Made by a program: the position numbers and the translations under genes
The notes under the pieces: generated by a model
Told to the model about the DNA's origin: nothing
The model's input: the letters and a program-made list of their open reading frames with translations, nothing else
The model's database searches: none
DNA from: a virus
IMG/VR virus record: IMGVR_UViG_3300036670_000258
Span: 33,412-97,411 of that record
Length of the DNA stretch: 64,000 nucleotides
Reading direction: 5' to 3' (one strand)
In this document: positions 17,747-28,795 of the stretch, one piece after another
Numbering within the stretch: position 1 is the first letter of the stretch
Layout: each line of letters starts with the position of its first letter

Positions 17747-20700
17747 CTATTGTATTTCCGGATATGCGAAATTTGTAGTATTATCGGTCAAGTACTTTCT
17801 TCTTCCTGAATTAGTAGAAGACGAACTATTATCAAAATTTGTATTATAATTAGATAACATAGAACTCGTTATATTGTTTATATTTTTACCCTGTGTTGTA
17901 TATTTAGAATAAACTTCAATATCAAATTGAAAGCTATTTCCTCCGAAATCTAAGATATCTATACCTATTTTTTTAGAGTATGTTAGATTTGTAAAAATAG
18001 AAGATATAACTCCAGCAATTCTACCAGTTCCATTATCTCCGGCTCCATAATAATCTGTCATTCTGTATTGAAAAATCAAATCAACAACAACAGAATTAGC
18101 CTTTCCACCTGGTATTATTTTTTTACCTCTCTTATTATCCGCATCAACTATTAGTGAATCTACATTAAGAGGAGAAACATATAGAAAAGATCCACATGAC
18201 TTTCCACCTAATAGATATTGATCATCTGGCGAAAATCCAGTAATAGCAGTCGATCTAAGTCCTAATGTATTTAAATTATTCTTTGTCTCTATTATTCTTA
18301 ATGGTGTTTGTTTTTTACCATTAGCATCTGTTGATTTTAGAGGAGCTGTTTTTGGCATTCCTACCATTCCATTGCTAATAATACTAATAGCAGATATGTT
18401 ACCATTTAATAATAATGGATGATTAATATGCATAAATATACCGTTACTATATATCGCATTAGTTACATTAAAAACCGAAGTTCTTTTTGCTAATTGATTT
18501 CCATCAAAATCTCCAGTCCATATAAAATCATCAGGACTTACTGTACTTGGCCATGGTGTAATAGTTGAGCTGTTAAAATTAGTAATTTTAGAAACTCCAC
18601 TGATTGTTGGAACCGTATTATAATTAAATGAAAGTCCATACTCGTACGAATCATATCCATATCCATATCCTTCGCCAGAAGAATCCGGATTAATGTCTCC
18701 ATTATCACCTTCGTTGATTACATATAGGTTTTCATCATTTGCTAGGTTTTTAAATCTAGAATAAATAAATTGTCCCTTTAATTGGGTAGATTGGCTTGGC
18801 CCAATATTAAAATATGTTTTATCATAAGCGGACCCTGCTATATTTGGAACGTTCTGATACATTACCGGAACTAAATCGTATTTAGCTTCTCCAGTATAAT
18901 ATGAATCGTTACTATATGATTCTTCAGGAGTTCCGTCCCCTAGTCCAAATATCACATTACTAGAAGATACTGGCAATGCTTTAGAAGTATCTCCAATTAT
19001 TCTAGCAATTAATTCAAGATTAGTTGCCTTTGTATTTGAAAGTTCTATTTTAAAATTCTTTGAGACAATAAATCCCTTTCCACCTGTTGTAGGAATTTCA
19101 TTTACATAATATCCAGCAAACAATTGAACCGTCGTGTTATTCGTAACCTGTGTTACATTACCTGATTCGTCAATAATTCTTACTAATAATTCCCCCAGTG
19201 TTCCCTCTATCACTGCACGTAAACTCAGCACTTCGTTTTGAAGTTCAAGTAGTTTTTCGTATACTGATATAGGATTTTGTTGAGATGTTAAAAAACCAGA
19301 TGCAAGTGAGTTAGCACTATGTGCATATGTTTTCTCATCTACTTTAAATGATTCAGCAACGTGTGAATATACTCCTATGGAATCTAAGTCTTGTTGAATT
19401 TGAACCCGCAGTGCATCCATTTCGTTAGTCTTAATAACTGAAGCCATTTCGTCAGTGTTAACTTCTCCTTGTGGAAATTCAAATTTATAAATTTCTGACC
19501 AAGATGATTCAATTGGATTTGCAGGAAATCCTGCCTCAGAAACCGACTTAATCATAAATTCAACAACTTCTCCTGGATTAATTGAAACATCAATCGAGTT
19601 AAAGTTTACTGCGTCAGCATCCTCTTCACTTTCTATAATCCAGGAATAAATTCCCAAACTATTTAATTTTCTTTTTCTAACTGGACCTAATACTTCTACC
19701 CAATTCGAAAAGGCAGCTGTTTTTTCAGTAGAATTAGTTTCATCTTTAAATTTAATCTGATCGATTATTGCAGTCTTACCCGAAGTAGATGCATATCTAT
19801 ATCTAATTCTAAATTGTACAACTTCTTGTGAAACTTCATTTCCTATTTTCTTAGGCTCAGGTATTGACCAGAAACCCCTCATTCTATATTTAGGTGATAC
19901 TGTTTGCAAGTCAGAAGATTCTGCTGAAGATTTAATTTCAGTAATTATAGATGAAAATAACTTAGATTCAGTTTCCTTTTGTAATACTAAAGAGCTAAGC
20001 TCGTTCATGTTAACATCCTTTTCCGCAGATGAATTAAACTTCTTTGTGTTAATTAAAGATTTTTTTTGTTTAATAGATTCATCTAATCTTTTTAAAGATT
20101 GCTCTGTTGAAATTTTATCAGATTTCAACTGCTTAATTTTATCAGTAGTTGAGTTATCAGTAAGGTGTTTATTAACCTGAACTACTTTAAAATTTGAAGT
20201 AGTAATAACAGGTGAATTCGGTACTATTCCGACAGATGAAGGTGGAATGTAATCTACCTTTAATGATTTAATAAATTGACCAAAATCAGAAACTTCATTT
20301 TTATAGTATGCAGCGAGTGTCATACTATTTCCTGTAGAATTTACTATCTCTAATTCATTTGAATAGAAAGAAACACCAGGTGAAAAGTATTCTGCCGGAA
20401 TTTTTGAAGTAGGATCGATTGGCTTAACAAAAATTATTTGTCTTTCATTAAATCCTACCTTTATTTCTATATTAAGATTTGTATCTACGTCCTTATAGAT
20501 TCCTAACTGATTAGCTCCTAATTTAATAGATTCAAAACCTTCTAATAATAAAAGTTCTAATTGTGAAGTTGCACTGTCAATAGAAACAACTTGATATCTT
20601 GTTCTGTATTTTCCAGAATTAACAATTAATGAATCATTTATCTTTAGTGTCTCTGTGTCCTTTAGCACCTTATTGGTATCTGTATATGATAATTTGTTAA

Positions 20701-21418
20701 CTGTAAATAATTTAACAGTTTTTGTTGAAGTTACACCATTAACGATAAAGTTCTTTTCAATATTTTCTACCCTAATAACATCAAACAATCCTGCGTATTG
20801 AATCATTCTCATTGGCATGTTTAATACCTCAGAATCTATAGTGTATACATATGCATTGTCTATTAATTGAGTTTTAAAAAGTGAGTAATCTATTTCACTC
20901 TCTCCTTTATATATTTCATCGAAATCTGTAACAGTTCTTAAATCACTTTCATTAAAAATATATCTTTCAACATATACTTTTTCGGTTTCAACTGGAATTT
21001 GTCCAGTAACATCTAAGTTAATTACAAGCAAAGGATTTAAAAAATCTTCGAAAAAAGCGTTTAACTTTGTATTAAATGTAGTCGGAGAGTCAAGTGATGT
21101 TATAGAAGGAGATGGTCCTTTTAATCTAGAGGTATGGACGGCTCTAATTGAACCATCTTTAAGTCTAATATTAGCATTAGATCCCTCTAATCCACTTAGT
21201 GAATTAAGATTAATATTTAAACGTTCAATTTCTCTCTTTAAATATCCAAAAGCGGGTATTTGAATAGTTTGTGTTTTATTAGTGCTAGGATTAAACAAGT
21301 CAATAACCACGGTTTCTTTGTCTGTGGTTATTGCTTCATTAATTCTATTGAAAGTTTCTAGTGAATTTGTATTCAGTTCTAGAAATTGTTCAAGTAACTG
21401 TGATATTGAATTGCTCAT
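17747..21418 (-). CDS. Large virion protein with central coiled coil (1223 aa)
   Basis: Unassigned structural protein. Residues 1-60 are helical. A charged coiled coil at about 425-500 (KIKQLKSDKISTEQSLKRL region) sits between beta-rich halves. Residues about 515-660 look like an Ig/FN3-type pair (VVQFRIRYRYAS, then VEFMIKSVSEAG). The C-terminal part has GYGYGYDSYEYG and long strands. The start lies 1 nt from the stop of the 643-aa gene. Its place, after gp6/gp7-like wedge genes and before the fibres, suggests a peripheral baseplate component connecting fibres; T4 gp10 holds a similar position, but no homology is claimed. Confidence 0.5.
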   Translation of the reverse strand: MSNSISQLLEQFLELNTNSLETFNRINEAITTDKETVVIDLFNPSTNKTQTIQIPAFGYLKREIERLNINLNSLSGLEGSNANIRLKDGSIRAVHTSRLKGPSPSITSLDSPTTFNTKLNAFFEDFLNPLLVINLDVTGQIPVETEKVYVERYIFNESDLRTVTDFDEIYKGESEIDYSLFKTQLIDNAYVYTIDSEVLNMPMRMIQYAGLFDVIRVENIEKNFIVNGVTSTKTVKLFTVNKLSYTDTNKVLKDTETLKINDSLIVNSGKYRTRYQVVSIDSATSQLELLLLEGFESIKLGANQLGIYKDVDTNLNIEIKVGFNERQIIFVKPIDPTSKIPAEYFSPGVSFYSNELEIVNSTGNSMTLAAYYKNEVSDFGQFIKSLKVDYIPPSSVGIVPNSPVITTSNFKVVQVNKHLTDNSTTDKIKQLKSDKISTEQSLKRLDESIKQKKSLINTKKFNSSAEKDVNMNELSSLVLQKETESKLFSSIITEIKSSAESSDLQTVSPKYRMRGFWSIPEPKKIGNEVSQEVVQFRIRYRYASTSGKTAIIDQIKFKDETNSTEKTAAFSNWVEVLGPVRKRKLNSLGIYSWIIESEEDADAVNFNSIDVSINPGEVVEFMIKSVSEAGFPANPIESSWSEIYKFEFPQGEVNTDEMASVIKTNEMDALRVQIQQDLDSIGVYSHVAESFKVDEKTYAHSANSLASGFLTSQQNPISVYEKLLELQNEVLSLRAVIEGTLGELLVRIIDESGNVTQVTNNTTVQLFAGYYVNEIPTTGGKGFIVSKNFKIELSNTKATNLELIARIIGDTSKALPVSSSNVIFGLGDGTPEESYSNDSYYTGEAKYDLVPVMYQNVPNIAGSAYDKTYFNIGPSQSTQLKGQFIYSRFKNLANDENLYVINEGDNGDINPDSSGEGYGYGYDSYEYGLSFNYNTVPTISGVSKITNFNSSTITPWPSTVSPDDFIWTGDFDGNQLAKRTSVFNVTNAIYSNGIFMHINHPLLLNGNISAISIISNGMVGMPKTAPLKSTDANGKKQTPLRIIETKNNLNTLGLRSTAITGFSPDDQYLLGGKSCGSFLYVSPLNVDSLIVDADNKRGKKIIPGGKANSVVVDLIFQYRMTDYYGAGDNGTGRIAGVISSIFTNLTYSKKIGIDILDFGGNSFQFDIEVYSKYTTQGKNINNITSSMLSNYNTNFDNSSSSTNSGRRKYLTDNTTNFAYPEIQ

Positions 21419-21419
21419 A

Positions 21420-23351
21420 TTATCTTATAATTTCAAGTTCAAACGTCTTGTTTATTTCATCAACACATATTAGTTCAATGTATGGTGATATGCTTAATAG
21501 ATTAGATGTACCTATTACTGCCTTTAATTTCCATCCATCATTCCGGTCTGTGTAGAAATTTATTTTATTATTTCCTATATTTAATAATGCATCTTTAAAT
21601 GAAATTTTAATGGTTTGTCCCTTTTTCCATTGATTAATGCTATCATCCAAATATATATTTAAATCTCCAGAGGGTATACCACCATCAGTGTGAATTCTCA
21701 ATAAGTTATCAAATGGTCTAATTCTAGTAATTATTCCATTAGCAGCTGCCAATGTCATATTAAACTTATTTGTTAAGTTGATTATGGTTCCTGTTGTCAT
21801 TGAAATAAAATCAAATTCAAATAAATCGTTTAGATTATATCCATTATTATTATTTACTATTTTTATTTTAGATGGATTAGTTTTATCAATTAAAATTCCA
21901 TTTCCAGGGGATAGTACATCCGTATTATATTGAATCTCACTTGGGATTACACCACTAATTACTTGATTTAATCTATTATTAATAGAAGATATCATGTCGA
22001 CAATAGAGCTTGAATTTGAATAGTTTAATATTGCATTTTCGAGCATAATTTCTATTTCATTAAGTCTAGATTTAACGCCATTTGATTCATTTGTTGTTAA
22101 TAAAAGATCTTCAACTGCAACGAGTCTATCAAAAATAGATGTAAATCTACTGTTAGCTTCTATCATTAATTTAGCAGCATTTTCCAAGGCAGTCGTCGTG
22201 TCTAGAAAAATGTCCATCGAAAACGTAGTGTAATCGTTTATATTAGATTCAACACCTACATTATCAAGTGAAGAGTTAAATTTAACATTTAACTTTAATG
22301 CAAATGCATTACCATTTAATCCTGTAACTTCATTTGGCTTATACTTAGTTAATTCAGGTATATATGATCCAGTCGAAGCTGCATCATTTTTAAAATTATC
22401 AAGTATTATAACACCATACAGATTCGTAGATCTATTAACACTATTTGACTTTGAATATAAATCATAATAAACAAGTATTGCATTAAACCTAAAGTCTCCA
22501 CCTCTCTTAGAATAATCTAATAAATTATTTAATAAAGGATCATTTATTATTCTAGCGTACGATGAAGCATCAAAATCTATTCCATAATTATATGAGTCAA
22601 CCGGATTAAGGCTAATTGCACCATCAGATTTCCTGTCACCTAATGATCCTAATGTTAAATTTGCGTCAGGATGGGTTTGACCCTGTCTACCATTAATAAA
22701 ATCAGTAGGCAAATATGATGTTGCTGTTGTATTATAATTAGATGACTTAAATAAAACATCAGGTGTAAATCCAACCGAAGATGGAACGTTTATGAATATT
22801 TCATTGTAAGTGTTTCCTTGATAGTTCTTATCATTGGAAACATCAATATTTCCAATATATTTTACTAATCTATTATAATTACTTCCTGTTTCTGCAATTT
22901 CTTCAAGTTCTATTGCTCTAGAAATACCACCAGCAGCGTATTGAGATGACGCATTTTTTAAATCAAGAGCGCCAATGTGATTCATCCATTTAAAAAAGAT
23001 CTTTTCAGAATCCGCTAAAAATAAAGAAGGATCAAAATCATCGTCACTTAATATAAAGTTTTCTAGATTTAATGCATAGTTTTGAAATGTTTCTGCAAAT
23101 TCAATATTAGCATCTCCACTTGGAATATAAGGTGTATCCTGTGCACCTCCTTCAAAAAGATTTTCAAATTGAATATAGTTTTCACTATTACCTGGAGTTG
23201 CAACGGCCGGAATATCTATTAACGCAAATTTAGAATACTCAAAATTAATGTCTGGATTATTATATGCTCTTGTCAAATCTCTAGCAGCACTTGAAAACGC
23301 ATACATGGTTCCTCCTTGTTCTTGTGGTATTCTTATTAATGGTGTAGCCAT
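21420..23351 (-). CDS. Virion structural protein with central coiled coil (643 aa)
   Basis: Unassigned. The N-terminal region is polar and mixed (MATPLIRIPQEQGGTMYAFS). Residues about 395-470 form a probable trimeric coiled coil (RFTSIFDRLVAVEDLL region), and the C-terminal 170 residues are beta-rich. This layout is common in baseplate-attached fibres and adaptor proteins. It is cotranscribed between a 188-aa fibre-like protein and the 1223-aa protein. Confidence 0.5.
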   Translation of the reverse strand: MATPLIRIPQEQGGTMYAFSSAARDLTRAYNNPDINFEYSKFALIDIPAVATPGNSENYIQFENLFEGGAQDTPYIPSGDANIEFAETFQNYALNLENFILSDDDFDPSLFLADSEKIFFKWMNHIGALDLKNASSQYAAGGISRAIELEEIAETGSNYNRLVKYIGNIDVSNDKNYQGNTYNEIFINVPSSVGFTPDVLFKSSNYNTTATSYLPTDFINGRQGQTHPDANLTLGSLGDRKSDGAISLNPVDSYNYGIDFDASSYARIINDPLLNNLLDYSKRGGDFRFNAILVYYDLYSKSNSVNRSTNLYGVIILDNFKNDAASTGSYIPELTKYKPNEVTGLNGNAFALKLNVKFNSSLDNVGVESNINDYTTFSMDIFLDTTTALENAAKLMIEANSRFTSIFDRLVAVEDLLLTTNESNGVKSRLNEIEIMLENAILNYSNSSSIVDMISSINNRLNQVISGVIPSEIQYNTDVLSPGNGILIDKTNPSKIKIVNNNNGYNLNDLFEFDFISMTTGTIINLTNKFNMTLAAANGIITRIRPFDNLLRIHTDGGIPSGDLNIYLDDSINQWKKGQTIKISFKDALLNIGNNKINFYTDRNDGWKLKAVIGTSNLLSISPYIELICVDEINKTFELEIIR

Positions 23352-23367
23352 TTATGCTTTTTTATTT

Positions 23368-23934
23368 TTATGAATATACTATAGTAGTATTTGATGTATT
23401 TGATACAATATAGAACGCTCCTCCTACCATAGTAAGCGTAATAGAACCTGCGACAGGCACAGTTACTGAAGATACTCCATTTATATTTGTAGTATTAAAT
23501 GTAACTTCTTCTTCATCAACAATAAATGTTAATGTTTGGCCTTCAATTGCATCAGTGAGCAATATAGGATTAGGAAACAATTGACCTCTTAACACATAGG
23601 TTGCACTCTGATATGAATTGGCGGCAGGTAAAGATGATACATCTGCTTCAATATTACATATTAGCGCATTGTTTAATGTAACACTTTCATTTGCTACTAT
23701 TGGTAAATTAGCAACAATATCTGCATTATTTACTAGTAATGTATCGATAGTTCCATTATTAATACGCAATAGTGATGCTGTAATTCTGCCAGAAAGTATA
23801 AGTGTTTGTTGTTCTGTGTTAAATAGAGCAGCAATAGCCGCTAATTCTTCATTTAGCGATGTAAAATTGTTGTTAATTACAAGTCTAGAAGATGAAACAC
23901 TATCGGTTCCCTGTATTAATGTTATATTTGCCAT
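23368..23934 (-). CDS. Small fibre-like virion protein (188 aa)
   Basis: Residues 20-33 (VINNNFTSLNEELA) match the I-N-x-N-F motif at the N-termini of the two collagen/collar fibres, probably a shared attachment or trimerisation element. The rest is an Asn/Ser/Thr/Val-rich beta stretch with no enzyme motif (ending YIVSNTSNTTIVYS). It follows the gp7-like gene after 1 nt. The likely class is a short baseplate fibre or connector. Confidence 0.5.
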   Translation of the reverse strand: MANITLIQGTDSVSSSRLVINNNFTSLNEELAAIAALFNTEQQTLILSGRITASLLRINNGTIDTLLVNNADIVANLPIVANESVTLNNALICNIEADVSSLPAANSYQSATYVLRGQLFPNPILLTDAIEGQTLTFIVDEEEVTFNTTNINGVSSVTVPVAGSITLTMVGGAFYIVSNTSNTTIVYS

Positions 23935-23935
23935 T

Positions 23936-26692
23936 TTATATAATTTTTAATATATTTTTGTTTATTTTGTTTTTATTTCCATTAGAGTCTGTTAATTCTA
24001 GTTCCAAACTATAGTCTCCTTTGTGTTTAAATAAATATGTAAGCCATTGATTATTATAATATATATCATCTACATTTTTGCTATTGTTTTTTAAAGTCCA
24101 TTTTTGCAAAATAATGCCTGGCATTCTTGTATTATCATATGAGAATGTAACATGGTTTAACATATTAACATTTACGTGTGTGTCTATTACATATAAATTA
24201 TTAAAATTAGGATTATAACTTTCAAAGTGAACTTCGGAATTTATAATTATATTACCACCTAATATGTTAGAAAAACCTACTTCCGAATAGTCATGTGTTC
24301 TCGACGGTATTTCTGCGACAATTAACATAAAGTTACATTGGTCTAATGCTCCATTTCCATTACTATCAGTTATAATAGGATTATAATTAAACTTTGAAAA
24401 TAATGGATGTTCATTTGGATCTAAGTTTGAAAGTTCAGTAGCAATATTATTCCATGCCGTTATATCTGATCTATTTATTGGATATGTACTTAGTATTTTA
24501 TATTCGTCTAATACCTCGATATTAGTTAATGTATCTATTTGCTTGATAAAAAATGTATGTCCGTTTGTTTTTTGATTAAGGTTTATTTTAAATGATGAAT
24601 TAATATCGGCTCCAATTCTCATCATTTCCCAATTAATGGTAACTCCATCATTCCAAGTGTGTTCTCTTAATTCTTTCCATTGATAAGGTCCTGCTGTTTC
24701 GCTAAATCCAGTTGGACTACTATTATTGACATATCTACTGACTGTTGAAAATTCGATTCCATCGTCACCATCATGCACATAATTTGCCCTATCTAGTGTT
24801 AAGTAGTACGTTGCAATAATACTATCTAAATCTGCAACGTTTTCCCTAGACCAATTCCAGTCACTTCCTGCTACGTCCCAATTATATTTATATTTGCTCC
24901 AGTCTAATTCAGGAACCATCTTTTGATAAATTCCATATATCTCAACATTTTTATTTTTAACGTTAATAAAATCTTTTTTTCGACATACACTACGGACATT
25001 ATATAGATCATAAAGTGCTAGCTCTACTTGATAGTTTCCCTCATATGGCAATACTATTGGAAATTCCTGATACTCTGGTTTAAAATCATCATTATTATCC
25101 CAATATCCAACAAGACCGCGATATGTTTTTTCATAATTATTTGGACCCTTTACATTCCATTCTATTTCATAAACGCCATGATTCCACCATGTATTCCATG
25201 TCAACATATGATCTCCGGTGTCTTCTGCATCCATATATGAAAAATCAGCAGAATCCCATGATGTCATGAATGAATCTGATTTCAATATAACGGGGCATCC
25301 GATTGGAATTCCACTAAGAGTATTGTAGGTTGACATGTCAGCTGTGTAATATCCATCATAAAATCCTGTAATAGACTCACATATTTCAATTCTGTCGTCA
25401 CTTGACAACATGTTAAGATCTTGATTAATTCCAGTTAATCTGTAATCCACCTTTCTAAGATCTTCTATAAATAATTGACGAGTCTCTGGAAATTTAATAA
25501 ATTCAACGTTTACACCTGCTTGTTGGTATTTAATAAGATGTTGATTATTCCAAACATTTAAATTAAATTGTGAAAAGTAATCCCCTTCCCCTGTAATATC
25601 TACTATTTTTGCATGTAATGGTAAAAAATCACTTTGTAATTTATTTTTTAAGCCATACAATTTAATTAAGACTTCTTCTGGAGAATAATCAAAGGCCTCT
25701 TTAACGGTTGGGATATCCCACTCGTCAATTCCACCATCTACATCATTTAATCGATATACTAAAGAAAATCTGCTTGTCTTTTTTAAATTAGAGCTAGGAA
25801 GTACGATCTCTTTATCTTTATTTGCTAAAAATCCAACGACATCTTGACCTGGAACAGGAACTGCCTTTAATTTACCAAAATTTTCAGACTGATCATTAAT
25901 ATACAACCAATATTCCTTTAAAGTTAACTTATCATAACCGAAAAAATCAATAGCGTTTAATATTGCCTTGTATGTTCCAATAAAGGGTTTGATTTTGCTT
26001 GCTTCTAATAATAATTCCTTTCTTTTTTGATTCATTAGAATCCAATCAGGAGACAATTCATTTATGTTAGAATCCTTAAGTATAATAAATTCACTAGGTG
26101 ATAATGTCATTCCAATATTTGAAAGTAATACACCTAATCTCTCATCTTCTTCTTCTGTTTCTCCGTAAATTCTAATAGTTGCGATTAAAGTCTCAACTCC
26201 ATTATTAATTTCAGTAATATCAAGAAGTCTTGTATGATAATTGTCGATCATACTCATTAACGCAACATTACACTTAATAGGCTCAAACGGTAATGTTGAT
26301 TCTATTATCTTTAATCCTGTTGATTCTTCTATTGAATTACTATTATTCGAATCAAGTAAATTAAATATTTGAAATTCATCTTTTTGAATTTCTAAATCTC
26401 CATTAACATTAGAGGCACTGTACATAAATATATCTTCACTAAATTCATATCCACTAAAGAATTTAAATTTAAAAGTAGAGTTGCCTGCATTCTCGGAAAT
26501 AGGAGTAATATATTTAGTATTTCCTAATATTCCCTTTACCTCTTCAAGTATGTAAATTGTAAGTGTTTCATATAAACCTACAGATACTTTAGGCAAATAG
26601 CAAACACCTTCCCATATATTTGTATCGGAATTATATATAAGGTTTATGTCATTCGATTCACTATCAAAAAATCTTAAATTTTTATATGCCAT
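23936..26692 (-). CDS. Baseplate wedge protein, gp7-like by position (918 aa)
   Basis: It follows gp25 and gp6 homologues in the same order as T4 gp25-gp6-gp7, and its length is close to T4 gp7 (1032 aa). Residues about 215-260 (WILMNQKRKELLLEAS, then GTYKAILNAIDFFGYDKL) resemble the tail-P2-I/gp7 segment that docks to gp6. Two PKD-like beta domains are suggested near residues 505-560 (VLPYEGNYQVELALYDLY) and at the C-terminus (FKHKGDYSLELELTDSNG). Trp-rich segments lie between them. The function, a wedge arm linking hub and periphery, is inferred mainly from synteny. Confidence 0.5.
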   Translation of the reverse strand: MAYKNLRFFDSESNDINLIYNSDTNIWEGVCYLPKVSVGLYETLTIYILEEVKGILGNTKYITPISENAGNSTFKFKFFSGYEFSEDIFMYSASNVNGDLEIQKDEFQIFNLLDSNNSNSIEESTGLKIIESTLPFEPIKCNVALMSMIDNYHTRLLDITEINNGVETLIATIRIYGETEEEDERLGVLLSNIGMTLSPSEFIILKDSNINELSPDWILMNQKRKELLLEASKIKPFIGTYKAILNAIDFFGYDKLTLKEYWLYINDQSENFGKLKAVPVPGQDVVGFLANKDKEIVLPSSNLKKTSRFSLVYRLNDVDGGIDEWDIPTVKEAFDYSPEEVLIKLYGLKNKLQSDFLPLHAKIVDITGEGDYFSQFNLNVWNNQHLIKYQQAGVNVEFIKFPETRQLFIEDLRKVDYRLTGINQDLNMLSSDDRIEICESITGFYDGYYTADMSTYNTLSGIPIGCPVILKSDSFMTSWDSADFSYMDAEDTGDHMLTWNTWWNHGVYEIEWNVKGPNNYEKTYRGLVGYWDNNDDFKPEYQEFPIVLPYEGNYQVELALYDLYNVRSVCRKKDFINVKNKNVEIYGIYQKMVPELDWSKYKYNWDVAGSDWNWSRENVADLDSIIATYYLTLDRANYVHDGDDGIEFSTVSRYVNNSSPTGFSETAGPYQWKELREHTWNDGVTINWEMMRIGADINSSFKINLNQKTNGHTFFIKQIDTLTNIEVLDEYKILSTYPINRSDITAWNNIATELSNLDPNEHPLFSKFNYNPIITDSNGNGALDQCNFMLIVAEIPSRTHDYSEVGFSNILGGNIIINSEVHFESYNPNFNNLYVIDTHVNVNMLNHVTFSYDNTRMPGIILQKWTLKNNSKNVDDIYYNNQWLTYLFKHKGDYSLELELTDSNGNKNKINKNILKII

Positions 26693-26693
26693 T

Positions 26694-26963
26694 TTATTTA
26701 ACTTTTTTATCGTCCTTTTTGATTGTAAAAGATTTATATGCCTTTAAGTATGATACTGAATCAACGAAATCTGCAACAACATGCTGAATCATGATTACAA
26801 AATCATTCATAGTATCGTTTCTTTGAATATACTTTGATAATGAATTAACTAATATGTTATTTCTATAGTCATTTCCTACATGTAATCTTTTGTCCATTAT
26901 CGACAAACGAGAACTGTATCCTTTTACTTTACGTACTTTAAATAAATTACTAAATAAATCCAT
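26694..26963 (-). CDS. Small protein between gp6-like and gp7-like genes (89 aa)
   Basis: Unrecognised and basic, with a helical middle (NDFVIMIQHVVADFVDSVSY). The start overlaps the stop of the gp6-like gene (TAATG). Its constant tight position within the wedge genes suggests a minor baseplate or assembly protein. Confidence 0.55.
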   Translation of the reverse strand: MDLFSNLFKVRKVKGYSSRLSIMDKRLHVGNDYRNNILVNSLSKYIQRNDTMNDFVIMIQHVVADFVDSVSYLKAYKSFTIKKDDKKVK

Positions 26964-28783
26964 TATAATGTTCTTCTATTTTGTGATTGTATTCTAGAAA
27001 AAACCGTGTTTTTAACAGCTGGCTCGTCAAAATAAATAGAAAGTGCTGCCATTTCTCCCATTTTCACATCATCTAATACTACAATTCCATCTCTATCCAT
27101 CCACCCACCTCTAAAAAGTGCAACCTCTTCTTTATCTAATAAGATATCTCCAAATGAATCAAGATTGATTACATTCTCAGGCAATGCTGCACCTTTTTCA
27201 AAGGTAATGTTAGTAGAATTTACTGTTCTTTTAAAGAAAACATATTTTTGTTTTCCGTTTCCAATATCCTCAAGTAATGGAATACTCGGTGTTACTGTAA
27301 TTGTTTCACTAGCATAATATCCAAGTCTTCTTGCATTTTCTTCAGTCTCTGAAACAAATCTAACATTTACTGAATCGATTCCATCAACACCCTCTAGTAA
27401 TGCAATAATATCAGATTTAGGTAATCTATCTCTACGTGTAATATTAATTAAATAATTAGATATTTTTGAACGAATTACATTACTTAAATTTGTCTTATCA
27501 AATCCTTCAAAATATCTAACCTTAATATCCATTCTAAAATATTGAACTTTAGGTTCAACTATTTTAACTTCAGTTGTTAACATCTGTTGCCCGGATTCTT
27601 CGAGAACTCGTAAAATTCCATTTTTTTCATTTTCAGAAAAGAAAAACTCTTCTAAATTTAAATTAAAATAGTCATTATTTTTTGTAAGTTTTCTTAAAAC
27701 ATCAGGTAACATAAATAAATAAATAACATTATCGTCGTCTAAATATCCATCATCTGTTGTGTTGTATGCTTCTAAATACGAGAACATACCATATTTAGAT
27801 AAAAATGCTTCGTAATTCTTTGGAGTTGCTAAAACAAATGAATGACTCTGTAGGGGTGCTATTAACTTGGTAAGTTCAATTGGCTCTGGATCTGCTCCCA
27901 TTACAGGTGCTACTGTGAATGAAGCCTCTAATAATTTATTTAAATCATAAAAATTTCCTAATGAATCAAATCCTTCTGTTTTAAACTTAAAATTAAGATC
28001 GTTAGAACCTGATAAATTACCAATGGAACCGGAAGTAATAATATAGTCAATTCCAATAGTAGCTCCTTCTGTTGGAATATTTCCAAATGATCCATTTCCG
28101 AAATAAATATCTAATCCCCCTGAAATTCCAGTCTTTACAATATATCCTTTAGTACCAACTTTCATATCATATAAAGAATCATACTTAGTCCATAGTTCAC
28201 TATTAACAGTAACTCTTACTGAATCATGATCTGTATTCTTTTTAATAATTATGTTGAATGATTGAAGTTTTTCACCAGTACCTGTTACTTCCTGGCTCTC
28301 TACCTTTCCCTGTATTATTGGTATATAAATATAGTCTGCGTTGTTTTTATCAATTCTAAATTGATCAGCACTTGTTCTTAATACATACTCGAGTCCATTT
28401 TTAGTTGAAGTTATAATCGAGTTAGAAGATATATTAATAGCATCACCTCCTATTTCATTAAACGCACTTGTATTTAATCTTACTTTAATTTCACCAATAG
28501 ATGAAGAACCCCTAAACGCATCATGTCCAGCTAACCTGGCCAAACCATATATAGATTCTTTATGTTGAGCAGTTAATATGTTTTGTTCAACCGTTGCATC
28601 TTCGATATAAAAAAAAATTAGGTTTGAAATCTCAGCTAATACTTGTAATATTTGAGAAAAAGGAGAAGCTGTTGTAAATAGCTCTCCACCTCTTCCATAT
28701 AATCTACTGATATATGTTCGAGTGTCTGCTATCATCTCGGTAGCCTTTATTCTTGTTTTTGATAAAAATTTAAGTTCTTCCAT
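26963..28783 (-). CDS. Baseplate wedge protein, T4 gp6/gpJ-like
   Basis: Core wedge protein that forms the inner baseplate ring and rearranges on sheath contraction. The N-terminal region follows the gp6/gpJ pattern: helical FLSKTRIKATEMIADTRTY, then SPFSQILQVLAEISNLIFFY and HKESIYGLARLAGHDAFRG. The central LDIYFGNGSFGNIPTEG segment is the family's beta-domain hallmark. The C-terminal RDRLPKSDIIALLEGVDGID motif precedes the last strands. Length (606 aa) is near T4 gp6 (660 aa). It sits directly downstream of gp25, as in T4. Confidence 0.8.
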   Translation of the reverse strand: MEELKFLSKTRIKATEMIADTRTYISRLYGRGGELFTTASPFSQILQVLAEISNLIFFYIEDATVEQNILTAQHKESIYGLARLAGHDAFRGSSSIGEIKVRLNTSAFNEIGGDAINISSNSIITSTKNGLEYVLRTSADQFRIDKNNADYIYIPIIQGKVESQEVTGTGEKLQSFNIIIKKNTDHDSVRVTVNSELWTKYDSLYDMKVGTKGYIVKTGISGGLDIYFGNGSFGNIPTEGATIGIDYIITSGSIGNLSGSNDLNFKFKTEGFDSLGNFYDLNKLLEASFTVAPVMGADPEPIELTKLIAPLQSHSFVLATPKNYEAFLSKYGMFSYLEAYNTTDDGYLDDDNVIYLFMLPDVLRKLTKNNDYFNLNLEEFFFSENEKNGILRVLEESGQQMLTTEVKIVEPKVQYFRMDIKVRYFEGFDKTNLSNVIRSKISNYLINITRRDRLPKSDIIALLEGVDGIDSVNVRFVSETEENARRLGYYASETITVTPSIPLLEDIGNGKQKYVFFKRTVNSTNITFEKGAALPENVINLDSFGDILLDKEEVALFRGGWMDRDGIVVLDDVKMGEMAALSIYFDEPAVKNTVFSRIQSQNRRTL

Positions 28784-28795
28784 TTTTATTATATT